Positions 1-7,670 are shown, numbered from the stretch's first letter. The stretch: DNA of 64,000 nt from Streptomyces lomondensis (GCF_014651035.1 NZ_BMWC01000007.1:186001-250000); one strand, 5' to 3'. A program made the numbers and translations. The notes: a model not told the origin generated them from the sequence alone.

Positions 1-308
1 ACGACCTGCTGGAGGCTCGGCCCGGCGACGTACCCGGTGGCGACCCACGGCACGGCGGCCTCGGTGTCGGCGTCCAGCACCGGCGCCGTCCAGTACCCGC
101 CGACCCGCCGCGCGGCCTGCACCTCCTGCCGGAACCGCTCGCGGAACTCCTCCTGCGCGGCCAGCTCCTCGCGCACGAGTTTCACGGCGACGGTACGGCC
201 CCGCTCCGAGCGGGCCAGGTACACGTACCCCATGCCCCCCGCACCGAGCCGCGCCAGCAACCGGTACGCACCAATGCGCTGCGGATCCCCGGGCCCCAAC
301 GTCTCCAT
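1..308 (-). CDS. Serine/threonine protein kinase, N-terminal part (cut by window edge)
   Basis: The first 102 residues of a Hanks-type bacterial Ser/Thr kinase; the remainder lies outside the window. Translation starts at the ATG ending at 308. The glycine-rich ATP-binding loop (LGAGGMGYVYLA, about residues 21-32) and the VAVK motif with the phosphate-contacting lysine (about residue 43) are intact and correctly spaced. The catalytic HRD and DFG motifs and any sensor domain cannot be seen. Such kinases usually signal in cell-wall or developmental control in actinomycetes, but nothing here indicates the substrate. The short gap to the next gene holds no recognisable gene. Confidence 0.9.
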   Translation of the reverse strand, partial: METLGPGDPQRIGAYRLLARLGAGGMGYVYLARSERGRTVAVKLVREELAAQEEFRERFRQEVQAARRVGGYWTAPVLDADTEAAVPWVATGYVAGPSLQQV

Positions 309-468
309 CGCTCAGCCGCCTCCCCCCACACGCGAGCAACAGACGGAGGAGTCTACAGAGCGTCTTCGACGTCCGTTAGAGGTCTACACAGTCCAATGAG
401 TCCAGGTCAGGCCCTGTGCTCGGCGGTGCGCCCGCCGGGGCCTTACATGGGCCCGGGAGTCTGGGGAC

Positions 469-504
469 CCCTCCCGCCGCGGCTTGCGGTCCGCGACGGG
501 AGGG
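469..504 (-). terminator. Strong hairpin after the 524-988 gene
   Basis: A 14-position stem with a single C-A mismatch: arm 469-482 and arm 491-504 enclose the 8-nt loop CTTGCGGT. It lies just beyond the stop codon of the leftward gene at 524, as a terminator should. There is no clear T-run, which is common in high-GC actinobacteria. A closely related hairpin with the same loop is found at 1121-1159. Confidence 0.65.
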
Positions 505-523
505 CGTATCAAGGGCCGGGCGT

Positions 524-988
524 CTACTTCTTGGGGCCGCAGTAGTCACAGCAGGGGGCCGGGCCGCCCTCGCACTCGGCGGATCCCGAGGGCTGGAGCC
601 ACAACGTCCGGTCCGGCTCGTACCCGGCCTGAGCCATCAGTTCCTGCGTACGATCCAGCGCCTCGCTCCGAACCTCCGTGGAGGCCGGCTTGTCGGGCCT
701 GTGGTGGACGAAGCGGCCGAGGCGCGAGCAGAGGCGCTCATAGGTGTGCGTGTGCAGGATGAGGGCGTGCCAACCCTTGTCGACCGCCCGGGACGGGCGC
801 ATGCTCTCCCCGTTCGTCGCGGCGCAGGTGGCGACGAACTTCAGCGCCTCCTCGACGATCCGTTCAGCGGCGCGCTGCTCCATGCCCTCGTTGTCGCCGA
901 GCACAGTGGCGACGACGTGGCCGAACTCTTCATCACCGAGGAGCGAGCGCGCTGCCGCCGCCTCGGCTCGTAACGTGCCTGCCTTCAT
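524..988 (-). CDS. Glycine-rich-domain-like (GRDP-type) protein with cysteine-rich tail
   Basis: A 154-residue protein starting at ATG 988 (MKAGTLRAEA). The middle carries the pattern DKGWHALILHTHTYERLC followed by GRFVHHRPD, resembling the conserved D-x-x-WH-x3-LHT-x2-Y-x3-C...HHRP core of the glycine-rich-domain-protein-like family (PF07173). The last 20 residues are cysteine-rich (C-x7-CC-x2-C). The function of this family in bacteria is not known; the clustered His/Cys residues could bind metal, which is inference. It lies downstream of the small-gene cassette but is separated from it by a hairpin, so it is probably its own transcription unit. Confidence 0.75.
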   Translation of the reverse strand: MKAGTLRAEAAAARSLLGDEEFGHVVATVLGDNEGMEQRAAERIVEEALKFVATCAATNGESMRPSRAVDKGWHALILHTHTYERLCSRLGRFVHHRPDKPASTEVRSEALDRTQELMAQAGYEPDRTLWLQPSGSAECEGGPAPCCDYCGPKK

Positions 989-1120
989 GGGGCCTCCAAT
1001 TCGCGTTGGGTGGACGCCTCGACGGGCTTGTGCAGTGGTGCGCCCGTCGAGGATGGGGAGCCCCGCCGCGGCTGCTCGACCTGTCCAGGATTCCGGGAAG
1101 CCGGGGCGGGAGTCTGGGGA

Positions 1121-1159
1121 CCCGGCCCGCCGGAGCTTGCGGTCCTCCGACGGGACGGG
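1121..1159 (-). terminator. Hairpin closing the DUF6415 small-gene cassette
   Basis: Imperfect stem 1121-1135 / 1145-1159 with two mismatches around the loop CTTGCGGTC, located about 45 bp beyond the stop codon of the last cassette gene. Loop and flank (GGGAGTCTGGGGACCC) match the hairpin at 469-504, so the two are copies of one element. Confidence 0.6.
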
Positions 1160-1203
1160 CGTCTGTGGTGCGACCTTGATCCTGCGGTCGCCGTGGGGGA
1201 GCG

Positions 1204-1290
1204 TCAGGACGGTGTCCGCTCCAGCACCAAGGCGAGGACGGGAGCGGTCACGGCCGCCACGTACAGCAGGAGACCAGCGACCGCGGTCAC
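1204..1290 (-). CDS. Candidate 28-residue single-helix membrane protein
   Basis: Starts at a GTG (1288-1290) that overlaps the TGA of the preceding gene as GTGA, the same coupling used by the other genes of this cassette. The product is essentially one hydrophobic helix (AVAGLLLYVAAVTAPVLALV) followed by LERTPS. The case rests on the overlap and on the hydrophobic pattern; at this length it could be chance. If real it would be a membrane microprotein made with the cassette. No family recognised. Confidence 0.4.
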   Translation of the reverse strand: MTAVAGLLLYVAAVTAPVLALVLERTPS

Positions 1291-1484
1291 GACGCGGATC
1301 CGGTCCCCCTGTGGCAGGTGCAGCCACACCGGCGCACCAACAGCAGCCCGCGCGAGTGCGGCAGCGGGATGTCGCGGGTCTGGCGGCAGTCGCGGTGCAA
1401 GCCCTGGTAGTCCGGCGTCAGGCCCAGGGTGCATTCCGCCGACAGGGAAGCCTTCTCCGTGGCAGGCCGGATGGTCGCCTTCAT
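1287..1484 (-). CDS. Small cysteine-containing hypothetical protein (65 aa)
   Basis: Starts at ATG 1484, whose first bases overlap the TGA of the DUF6415 gene (ATGA). The C-terminal half holds the pattern CRQTRDIPLPHSRGLLLVRRC followed by GCTCH, i.e. several Cys and His residues in a short span, suggesting a small metal-binding or disulfide-stabilised protein. I recall similar small proteins in Streptomyces but know no function. It is the fourth gene of a run of overlapping small genes reading leftwards from 2357. Confidence 0.6.
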   Translation of the reverse strand: MKATIRPATEKASLSAECTLGLTPDYQGLHRDCRQTRDIPLPHSRGLLLVRRCGCTCHRGTGSAS

Positions 1485-1828
1485 ACGCGTCCACCGCCCA
1501 GCTGCTCGTACTGATCGCAAAGGGCGCGGACCGAGCGGGCGAGCTTCTGTACCACCGCCACGCGGACGACGACCGTGTCTCCCGGCCCCAGGAGAAGCCG
1601 CATCCGGGCTTCTCCGGCACTGGTCAGGGCGCACTCGCGCAGCGAGTCTCCCTTGGGGAGACGCTGGGCCGCCCGCTCGATCTCGGGGCCGAGCAGTTGG
1701 ATATGCCCTCGCAGCTGAAGCCTCAGCGTCTCCAGCTGCTCGTCGGAGAGCGGCGCGGCTCCCTGCGCGAGCACCCGCTGAGTTGCGACGCGCATGGTGG
1801 GAATGTCGGGCGGCAGGGAGTTGGTCAT
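1481..1828 (-). CDS. DUF6415 family protein
   Basis: 115 residues from ATG 1828. The N-terminal LPPDIPTMRVATQRVLAQG, the central LRLQLRGHIQLLGPEIE and the C-terminal QKLARSVRALCDQYEQLGG match the DUF6415 family as I remember it; it is predicted all-helical and soluble. The family occurs in Streptomyces accessory clusters next to XRE regulators, and its role is unknown. It overlaps both neighbours by 4 bp (ATGA on each side), so it is translated as part of one operon with the genes at 1825-2357 and 1204-1484. Confidence 0.75.
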   Translation of the reverse strand: MTNSLPPDIPTMRVATQRVLAQGAAPLSDEQLETLRLQLRGHIQLLGPEIERAAQRLPKGDSLRECALTSAGEARMRLLLGPGDTVVVRVAVVQKLARSVRALCDQYEQLGGGRV

Positions 1829-2052
1829 GCCCGCTCACCCCGTGAGCGGGCGTTGGCCACCGCCACACCCGCGCTGAGCGCGTCGGCCACGGTGACAGGC
1901 CGCAGCTTCTCCGGCTTCGCGTCCCACTCGACGCCACCACCGACCGGCCGCAGCTGCACGTACAAGCCGATGAAGCCCATCACCTTGCCGACCTTCTTGC
2001 CGCCGGTGTCCTCGACCAGGTCTCCGAGACGCGGCTCGTACGCCGTCATCAT
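1825..2052 (-). CDS. Small hypothetical protein (75 aa), cassette gene 2
   Basis: Starts at ATG 2052, inside a TGATG junction with the preceding gene, and ends in an ATGA overlap with the DUF6415 gene. The sequence has a small beta-barrel feel (RLGDLVEDTGGKKVGKVMG ... YVQLRPVGGGVEWDA), reminiscent of PRC-barrel or SH3-like folds, but this is a guess from pattern. A second ATG directly follows the first (MM), so either could be used. No known function. Confidence 0.6.
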   Translation of the reverse strand: MMTAYEPRLGDLVEDTGGKKVGKVMGFIGLYVQLRPVGGGVEWDAKPEKLRPVTVADALSAGVAVANARSRGERA

Positions 2053-2357
2053 CACCGCACCTCTCCGGCAGCCGTGGCCAGGACCCGAGCACGCTCCTGG
2101 GGCGGCAGCACGTAGGGGCGCACCGGGGCCCCGACGTCGTCCGTGGCAGCGGGCGACGTAGCCGCCGGGAACAGGTGCGGGGCCCTGCGGCGGCGCGCCC
2201 CGGCAAGGACCGCGGCCCACATCTCCGGCGACGGCACCGGCCCCGCCCAGCGGGGGCCGGCCCCAGAGGGCGGCTCCGTGCCAGCGAATGCACTGCGCTC
2301 CGCCCGTCCGAACAGGAGTGTTCTCGCCCTGTCGAGTAGTAGTGATACAAGGTTCAC
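2052..2357 (-). CDS. Hypothetical protein with VRPYV motif (101 aa), first gene of the cassette
   Basis: The GTG at 2355-2357 is preceded at a good distance by AGGAG, so it is preferred over upstream in-frame starts. The protein is Ala/Pro/Arg-rich and mostly disordered-looking, with GAPVRPYVLPPQE near the C-terminus. A protein at 52510-52734 also carries a VRPYV motif and likewise couples to its downstream partner by TGATG. The gene opens the five-gene leftward unit 2357-1204 and is divergent from the XRE regulator. Function unknown. Confidence 0.55.
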   Translation of the reverse strand: MNLVSLLLDRARTLLFGRAERSAFAGTEPPSGAGPRWAGPVPSPEMWAAVLAGARRRRAPHLFPAATSPAATDDVGAPVRPYVLPPQERARVLATAAGEVR

Positions 2358-2472
2358 TGTCGACGCTCCTAGTACGCGTTGACCACGCCCCGGGCCGTGA
2401 CAGCGGCGCCGGGGTCTTGTTGTCCGGCCAGCCTGGTGGGCGCGTGGGTCCGTGTGCGATCCCCTGCCGGTA

Positions 2473-2497
2473 ATCTCACGGTGAGATGGAATCTCAT
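2473..2497. promoter_or_regulatory. Perfect palindrome ATCTCACGGTGAGAT plus third half-site: probable operator
   Basis: ATCTCAC-G-GTGAGAT at 2473-2487 is a perfect inverted repeat with 7-bp arms, followed at 2491-2497 by a third copy of the half-site (ATCTCAT). It lies between the divergent cassette (start 2357) and the XRE regulator. An upstream in-frame ATG for the regulator (2486) falls inside the palindrome, so the downstream ATG at 2525 was chosen. The likeliest reader is the XRE protein itself; that is inference from position. Confidence 0.55.
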
Positions 2498-2524
2498 CCG
2501 TTCGTGGATACCGGGGGCCGCACC

Positions 2525-3376
2525 ATGGGGACCGCGTTGGAGCCGATCGAACTGCCCGACTGGGCATGGGAGCGTGCCGAGGTGCGGGAAGCGCTGAGAG
2601 CCCGCGACATCGGTGCCGTGTTCCGGCACACGCAGCAGTACGCCGGTGCCAGCCAGGCCCGCATCGCGACGGCCACCGGCATGACTCAGGCCCGCGTCTC
2701 CGAGATCATCAGCGGGCGCCGTGAAGTATCCCGGCTGGACGTGTACGAGCGGATCGCCGACGGACTCCACATGCCAGACGACGCCCGCCATCTCCTCGGC
2801 CTCGCCGCCAGCCGGGAACGCCGGGCGGGCGGGGCTGCGTTCGACCTGGCGGCGTTCCCCGAGGTCGTGCGCGTGTACGCCGCGCAGAACTCCGCAGCGC
2901 AGGAGATCCAGCAGCTGGCGCGCTCAGCTACGGAATTGGACGTGCTCGCTGTACGCGGCCTTGGACTGATCGGCTTGAATGACAGCCTGCTGCGCGCCTG
3001 TCTGCCGCGCGAACAGGGCGGCCAGGGCCTCCGCGTCCGGGTCGCCCTCCTTGACCCCGACAGCGACGCCCTGGCGCGCCGCGCGGCGGAGATCGGGGAG
3101 TCCGCCGAGTCCCTCGCGTCCGGGGTACGGCTGGCCGAAGCGCGGCTCAGAGAACTCGCGGACGCGGGCGACGTAGGCGTGTGGCGATACCGGATGCTCC
3201 CGACGTGGCGGCTGATCCGCACCGACGGGACGATGTTCGTCGGCGCGTTCGACTCCGGGTGGGAAGGGCACGAGTCGGCGTTGTACAAGGTGATGGACAC
3301 TCCGCATGGCCCCCTCTACCGGGGGTTCCGGAGGATGTTCGAGGCGGTCATCGACGGCGCGCGGCGCACGATCTGA
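2525..3376 (+). CDS. XRE-family helix-turn-helix transcriptional regulator
   Basis: 283 residues from ATG 2525 (MGTALEPIEL); an upstream in-frame ATG at 2486 would add 13 residues but lies within the palindrome. The HTH is clear: SQARIATATGMTQARVSEII followed by SGRREVSRLDVYERIADGL (about residues 40-80). The C-terminal two thirds (DVLAVRGLGLIGLNDSLLR ... WRLIRTDGTMFVGAFDSGW) resembles the effector region of Streptomyces XRE proteins carrying a DUF5919-like domain. It is divergent from the DUF6415 cassette and probably controls it. The CYTH gene follows 16 bp downstream and may be co-transcribed. Confidence 0.85.
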   Translation: MGTALEPIELPDWAWERAEVREALRARDIGAVFRHTQQYAGASQARIATATGMTQARVSEIISGRREVSRLDVYERIADGLHMPDDARHLLGLAASRERRAGGAAFDLAAFPEVVRVYAAQNSAAQEIQQLARSATELDVLAVRGLGLIGLNDSLLRACLPREQGGQGLRVRVALLDPDSDALARRAAEIGESAESLASGVRLAEARLRELADAGDVGVWRYRMLPTWRLIRTDGTMFVGAFDSGWEGHESALYKVMDTPHGPLYRGFRRMFEAVIDGARRTI

Positions 3377-3392
3377 GAGGGAGGAACCGCAA

Positions 3393-3947
3393 GTGATCGA
3401 GGCGGAATTGAAGGCACGCGTGCACGCACCCGAACAGGTCATGCGGCAGCTCGACGAGCGCGCCACCGCGCGGGTCGAGGTGTACCGAGACACGTACTAC
3501 GACCGGCCGGACGGCTCGCTGGAGAAGGCGGGCGAGGAACTCCGGGTGCGCACCGTCCACGGTGCCGACGGCACCCGCACGGTCCTGACGTACAAGGGCG
3601 CAGCGGTCGACGAGGAGTCCGGGTCGAAGCCCGAGTACGAAACCCGAGTCGAGGACGCTGACCAAGCGCACGCCATCCTGCGCGGCCTCGGCCACGTTGA
3701 GCTGATCGCCTTCGAGAAGCGGTGCCGCAACTACGACTTCGAGGCGCACGGTCGGCAGATGCTCGCCACGCTCGTGCGGGTTCCGGAGATCGACGGCACC
3801 TTCCTCGAAGTGGAGACCCTCGTGGACGAACAGGCGGTGAGCACCGCCCTGGACGACATCCGCGCGGTCCTCGCCGAACTCGGCATCGGCCCCGGGGACC
3901 TGACGCGGGACACCTACACGGCCGCCGTCGCAGCACAGCGACGCTGA
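3393..3947 (+). CDS. CYTH-domain protein (class IV adenylate cyclase / triphosphatase-like)
   Basis: 184 residues from GTG 3393 with a strong AGGGAGGAA site 7-10 bases ahead. The N-terminal IEAELKARV contains the ExExK signature (E3, E5, K7) that binds metal and triphosphate in CYTH proteins. Further on it has YYDRPDGSLEKAGEELRVR and, near the C-terminus, the acidic EIDGTFLEVETLVDE, both in the order expected for the CyaB/thiamine-triphosphatase tunnel fold. Length fits single-domain members. Substrate (ATP, polyphosphate, a nucleoside triphosphate) cannot be told. It lies close behind the XRE regulator, so it is probably the second gene of that transcript. Confidence 0.85.
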   Translation: MIEAELKARVHAPEQVMRQLDERATARVEVYRDTYYDRPDGSLEKAGEELRVRTVHGADGTRTVLTYKGAAVDEESGSKPEYETRVEDADQAHAILRGLGHVELIAFEKRCRNYDFEAHGRQMLATLVRVPEIDGTFLEVETLVDEQAVSTALDDIRAVLAELGIGPGDLTRDTYTAAVAAQRR

Positions 3948-4245
3948 CTCTCTCAGCGCCCGTCTCCCGGCCGTACCACCCGCTTGCGGCACCGTTTTGC
4001 CCGCGCGGCGCCCAGATCAGTCGGGAGACGGCAGTCAGGCGCCGCTTCGGCGGGTTTCCTGGCAAGGTCACCAAAGCGCGCGCCGCACATGGGTGGCATG
4101 CTTCCCGCTTCACAGACGGGCCGCGACGGGCGCCCCCCGGTGCCGACCGAGCTGGCCGCCTACAGCCTCGGCATGCGGCCCAAGCAGTTCCGCGACCGGG
4201 CACGCCGCCGTGTGCGGGGCAGGTGCGCGGCGACCTGGGAGACCT
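3948..4245. other. Intergenic stretch with no convincing gene
   Basis: 298 bases between the CYTH gene and the convergent MarR gene. A rightward reading frame from about 4090 to 4259 (MGGMLPASQTGRDG ... AAYSLGMRPKQFRDRARRR) has a plausible-looking basic segment, but it overlaps the end of the MarR gene and has no good ribosome site. It could be a gene remnant. No RNA gene or repeat seen. Confidence 0.3.
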
Positions 4246-4704
4246 CTACGGCTCCGTAACAGGCGCACCGACCTGGTCGAGCACCGTCGACAACCGCTCC
4301 AGCACCCCCACCGCCTCCGCCAGCTCCGCCTCCCCGAACGCCTCGGCCAACCGGTCGGCGAAGGCCGCGTGCCCGGGGTCGATCCGGGCGACGGCCGCCC
4401 GGCCCTCCGCGGTCGGCGCGAGGAGCTTGGCCCGGCGGTGCGCGGGGTTCGGCCGGTACTCCGCGAGACCCCGCTCCACCAGCAGATCGGCGATGCGCTG
4501 CACGCTCTGCCGCGTGATGCCCATGGCGCGGGCGATGCCCGAGACGGGCAGCGGCTCGCCGAGGACCGCCCCGAGCACCTGCCACCAGGCGGCGGTCAGC
4601 CCTGCCGGCCGGGCCAGTTCCTCCGCGACGCCGAGGAACTGGCCGTTGAGCCGGAACACCCCGAGGGCGCTGCGGCTGAGCAGGTCCTGACGCTCCCGGC
4701 TCAC
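4246..4704 (-). CDS. MarR-family transcriptional regulator
   Basis: 152 residues, the usual size of a MarR protein. It starts at GTG 4702-4704, which overlaps the TGA of the DJ-1 gene (GTGA), so the two are translationally coupled. The winged helix reads GLTAAWWQVLGAVLGEPLPV-SGIARAMGITRQSVQRIADLL-VERGLAEYRPNPAHRRAK (about residues 35-95). The gene is downstream of the DJ-1/PfpI protein it probably regulates together with itself; the repeated GACAG/CTGTC elements before that gene are candidate operators. Confidence 0.9.
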   Translation of the reverse strand: MSRERQDLLSRSALGVFRLNGQFLGVAEELARPAGLTAAWWQVLGAVLGEPLPVSGIARAMGITRQSVQRIADLLVERGLAEYRPNPAHRRAKLLAPTAEGRAAVARIDPGHAAFADRLAEAFGEAELAEAVGVLERLSTVLDQVGAPVTEP

Positions 4705-5333
4705 AGCGCGCCGGCCTTCTCCAGCACCGCGTACGCCCCCGCGTCGGAGTCGTGGAACAGCCGGTACCAGGCGTCCAGCACCTCGCCCTCGTAGACCCCG
4801 AGCAGGCGGAGGATCTCCCGGGCGAAGGCGACGGGCTCGGTCGGGCCGGCCGTGATCAAGTATCCGTCGGTGACGGCGTCGGCTTCGACGTAGCGTTCGC
4901 CGCCCGCGTAGCCGGTCGCGGCCAGGTAGAAGGAGACCGCGCTGGTGTGGGCCCGGTCGTCGAGCAGGCCCTCGCGGGCGAGTCCGGCGGTGGCTCCGCA
5001 GATCGCGGCGACGGGCACGCCCGCCTCCAGGAAGGCCCGGGCCGTGCGGGCGAAGGGCGCCAGGTCGTCGCTTGTGTCCCAGAGGTCGGCGCCCGGGAGG
5101 ATCAGCAGCGCGCTGTCCTCGGGCCGTACGCCGTCCAGGGCCAGGTCGGGCTGGATGCGCAGTCCGCCGATGCTCGTGACGGGGGCCGTGGACGGGCCGA
5201 CGGTGCGGATCTCCCGGCCGGCGCGGGCGAGGTGGGCCGTGGCGTGGCCGGTCTCCCAGTCGGCGAGGGTGTCGTAGACCGCGAGGTGGACGGGCTTGCG
5301 GTCGTGTCCGGCGGTGGTCGGCGTGGCGTTCAT
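4701..5333 (-). CDS. DJ-1/PfpI-family protein
   Basis: 210 residues from ATG 5333, preceded by the strong site GAGGAGG. A Rossmann-like DJ-1/PfpI domain fills the protein: VHLAVYDTLADWETGH at the start, LLILPGADLWD in the middle, and the nucleophile elbow AAICGATAGLA with its conserved cysteine at about residue 111. Members include glyoxalase/deglycase-like, protease-like and isonitrile-hydratase enzymes; the substrate is not visible. It is co-transcribed with the MarR regulator, a common arrangement for stress-inducible members. Confidence 0.88.
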   Translation of the reverse strand: MNATPTTAGHDRKPVHLAVYDTLADWETGHATAHLARAGREIRTVGPSTAPVTSIGGLRIQPDLALDGVRPEDSALLILPGADLWDTSDDLAPFARTARAFLEAGVPVAAICGATAGLAREGLLDDRAHTSAVSFYLAATGYAGGERYVEADAVTDGYLITAGPTEPVAFAREILRLLGVYEGEVLDAWYRLFHDSDAGAYAVLEKAGAL

Positions 5334-5359
5334 GGTTCCTCCTCGGACCGTGAACCTTA

Positions 5360-5393
5360 TGACAGCATCCTGACATTTCGACAGTGCGCTGTC
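5360..5393. promoter_or_regulatory. Repeated GACA/TGTC elements upstream of the DJ-1/MarR operon
   Basis: TGACAG (5360-5365), TGACA (5371-5375) and the inverted pair GACAG-TGCG-CTGTC (5380-5393) are packed just ahead of the DJ-1 gene. MarR proteins bind short inverted repeats of this kind, so this is a candidate autoregulatory operator. A TTGACA on the leftward strand also overlaps it and could be a -35 element. Confidence 0.4.
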
Positions 5394-5494
5394 AATCGAC
5401 GGACCCTCGCCTGGACAACCTGTCGCGGAATGCCGCCGACGGCAGACAGGCCGCCGATGTCACCGCCCTCTCCCCCGCGCCTACGCTCACCCGC

Positions 5495-6850
5495 ATGACC
5501 CCTCAGCCGAACCCCGAAGCCGGCGCCGCCGTGAAGGCCGCCGACCGCGACCATGTGTTCCACTCCTGGTCCGCCCAGGACCTCATCGACCCGCTCGCCG
5601 TCGCCGGGGCGCAGGGGTCGTACTTCTGGGACTACGACGGCCGGCGCTACCTCGACTTCTCCAGCGGGCTCGTCTACACGAACATCGGCTACCAGCACCC
5701 CGAGGTCGTCGCCGCGATCCAGGAGCAGGCGGCGCGGATGACGACCTTCGCGCCCGCGTTCGCCATCGAGGCCCGCTCGGAGGCGGCCCGGCTGATCGCC
5801 GAGCGGACCCCGGGCGACCTGGACAAGATCTTCTTCACCAACGGCGGCGCCGACGCCGTCGAGCACGCGATCCGGATGGCCCGGCTGCACACGGGCCGAC
5901 CGAAGGTGCTCTCGGCGTACCGCTCGTACCACGGCGGCACGCAGCAGGCCGTGAACATCACCGGCGACCCGCGCCGCTGGGCCTCCGACAGCGGCACGGC
6001 CGGGGTCGTGCACTTCTGGGCGCCCTACCTCTACCGCTCCCGCTTCTACGCCGAGACCGAGGAGCAGGAGTGCGCGCGGGCGCTGGAGCACCTGGAGACG
6101 ACGATCGCCTTCGAGGGGCCCTCGACCGTCGCGGCGATCATCCTGGAGACGATCCCCGGGACGGCCGGGATCATGGTCCCGCCGCCCGGCTATCTCGCCG
6201 GGGTGCGGGAGCTGTGCGACAAGTACGGGATCGTCTTCGTCCTGGACGAGGTCATGGCCGGGTTCGGGCGGACCGGCGAGTGGTTCGCGGCGGACCTGTT
6301 CGACGTCACGCCCGACCTGCTGACCTTCGCCAAGGGCGTGAACAGCGGCTATGTGCCGCTGGGCGGGGTCGCGATCTCCGGCGCGATCGCGGAGACGTTC
6401 GGGAAGCGGCCGTACCCCGGCGGCCTGACCTACTCCGGGCACCCGCTGGCGTGTGCCGCCGCCGTCGCGACGATCAACGTCATGGCGGCGGAGGGCGTCG
6501 TCGAGAACGCGGCCCGCCTCGGCGCGTCCGTCGTCGGACCGGAACTGCGGGCGCTGGCCGAGCGGCATCCGAGCGTGGGCGAGGTGCGCGGCGTCGGCAT
6601 GTTCTGGGCTCTGGAACTGGTCCGGAACCGGGAGACGCGGGAGCCGCTGGTGCCGTACAACGCGGCGGGCGAGGCGAACGCGCCGATGGCCGCCTTCGCC
6701 GCCGCCGCGAAGGCGGGCGGGCTGTGGCCGTTCGTGAACATGAACCGGACGCATGTGGTGCCGCCCTGCACCATCAGCGAGGCGGAGCTGAAGGAAGGGC
6801 TCGCCGTGCTGGACGCGGCGCTCTCCGTGGCGGACGAGCACGTCGAGTAA
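5495..6850 (+). CDS. Class III (PLP) aminotransferase
   Basis: 451 residues from ATG 5495. The start is preceded at 7 nt by TACGCT, a -10-like box, and by no ribosome site, suggesting a leaderless mRNA. Class III (omega-amino acid) features: TNGGADAVEHAIRMAR (phosphate-binding), AYRSYHGGTQQA, VFVLDEVMAGFGRTGEW (Asp contacting the pyridine nitrogen) and LLTFAKGVNSGYVPLGGV with the Schiff-base lysine. The motif set is closest to taurine/beta-alanine:pyruvate-type enzymes, but the substrate is not certain. The GntR regulator 118 bp downstream is a likely controller. Confidence 0.9.
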   Translation: MTPQPNPEAGAAVKAADRDHVFHSWSAQDLIDPLAVAGAQGSYFWDYDGRRYLDFSSGLVYTNIGYQHPEVVAAIQEQAARMTTFAPAFAIEARSEAARLIAERTPGDLDKIFFTNGGADAVEHAIRMARLHTGRPKVLSAYRSYHGGTQQAVNITGDPRRWASDSGTAGVVHFWAPYLYRSRFYAETEEQECARALEHLETTIAFEGPSTVAAIILETIPGTAGIMVPPPGYLAGVRELCDKYGIVFVLDEVMAGFGRTGEWFAADLFDVTPDLLTFAKGVNSGYVPLGGVAISGAIAETFGKRPYPGGLTYSGHPLACAAAVATINVMAAEGVVENAARLGASVVGPELRALAERHPSVGEVRGVGMFWALELVRNRETREPLVPYNAAGEANAPMAAFAAAAKAGGLWPFVNMNRTHVVPPCTISEAELKEGLAVLDAALSVADEHVE

Positions 6851-6968
6851 ACAGCTGTAAACCCGTCAGTAACAGACATCCTCGCGCCTCATTCGAACGC
6901 GTAAGGTGGCGTGCCCGTAGACATAGACGCGCACGCCACCCGAACGCGACGAGGGAGACGCTCTGACC

Positions 6969-7670
6969 ATGCCCGGCAGCTCCGGCAACGGCGCCGTCAC
7001 GCGCAGCACCCTGCGCCAGCAGATCGCCGACGCGCTTCGCGACGAGGTGCTGGCCGGGCGGCTCCAGCCGGGGCAGGAGTTCACGGTCAAGGAGATCGCC
7101 GACCAGTACGGCGTCTCCGCGACGCCCGTGCGGGAGGCGCTCGTCGACCTCTCCGCGCAGGGGCTGCTCGACGCCGACCAGCACCGCGGCTTCCGGGTGC
7201 ACGAGTACTCGGTCGAGGACTTCCGCGGCATGATCGAGGCGCGCGGCCTGGTCATCGAGGGCATGTTCCTCGCGCTCACCGAGGGGCACCGCGGCTCCAT
7301 TTCGCCGGACGATCCCCGGGCCGCCGCCGTGCTCGCCGGGGTGCGGCGGCGCGGCGAGGAGGCGCAGCGGGCCGCTGCGGCCGGTGACCTCACCGTCCTG
7401 ATCGGCTACGACCTGCGCTTCTGGCGCGAGCTCGGCGCCTGCTTCGGCAACCCCTACCTCGCCGACTTCCTGCACCGGCTGCGCGTCCAGACCTGGGTGT
7501 GCGCGGTGCAGCACCTGCGGCGGCTCAGCGATCTGCGCGGGGAGCTGTGGGCCGGCCACACCGAACTGGTCGACGCGCTGGGTGCCCGCGACACCGACAC
7601 CGCCCGGGCGATCATCGCCCGCTACAACGCCCACTCCCTCGCCCTGATCGAGCGCCTCGCCTCCGGATGA
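6969..7670 (+). CDS. GntR-family (FCD-type) transcriptional regulator
   Basis: 233 residues from ATG 6969 with GAGGGAGA upstream. The N-terminal winged helix is textbook GntR: LRQQIADALRDEVLAGRLQPG, FTVKEIADQYGVSATPVREAL, DLSAQGLLDADQHRGFRV. The remaining helices carry the FCD-type effector domain with conserved His residues (AGHTELVDAL, AIIARYNAHSLALIE). It follows the class III aminotransferase on the same strand, so it may sense the substrate of that enzyme; that is context only. Confidence 0.9.
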   Translation: MPGSSGNGAVTRSTLRQQIADALRDEVLAGRLQPGQEFTVKEIADQYGVSATPVREALVDLSAQGLLDADQHRGFRVHEYSVEDFRGMIEARGLVIEGMFLALTEGHRGSISPDDPRAAAVLAGVRRRGEEAQRAAAAGDLTVLIGYDLRFWRELGACFGNPYLADFLHRLRVQTWVCAVQHLRRLSDLRGELWAGHTELVDALGARDTDTARAIIARYNAHSLALIERLASG

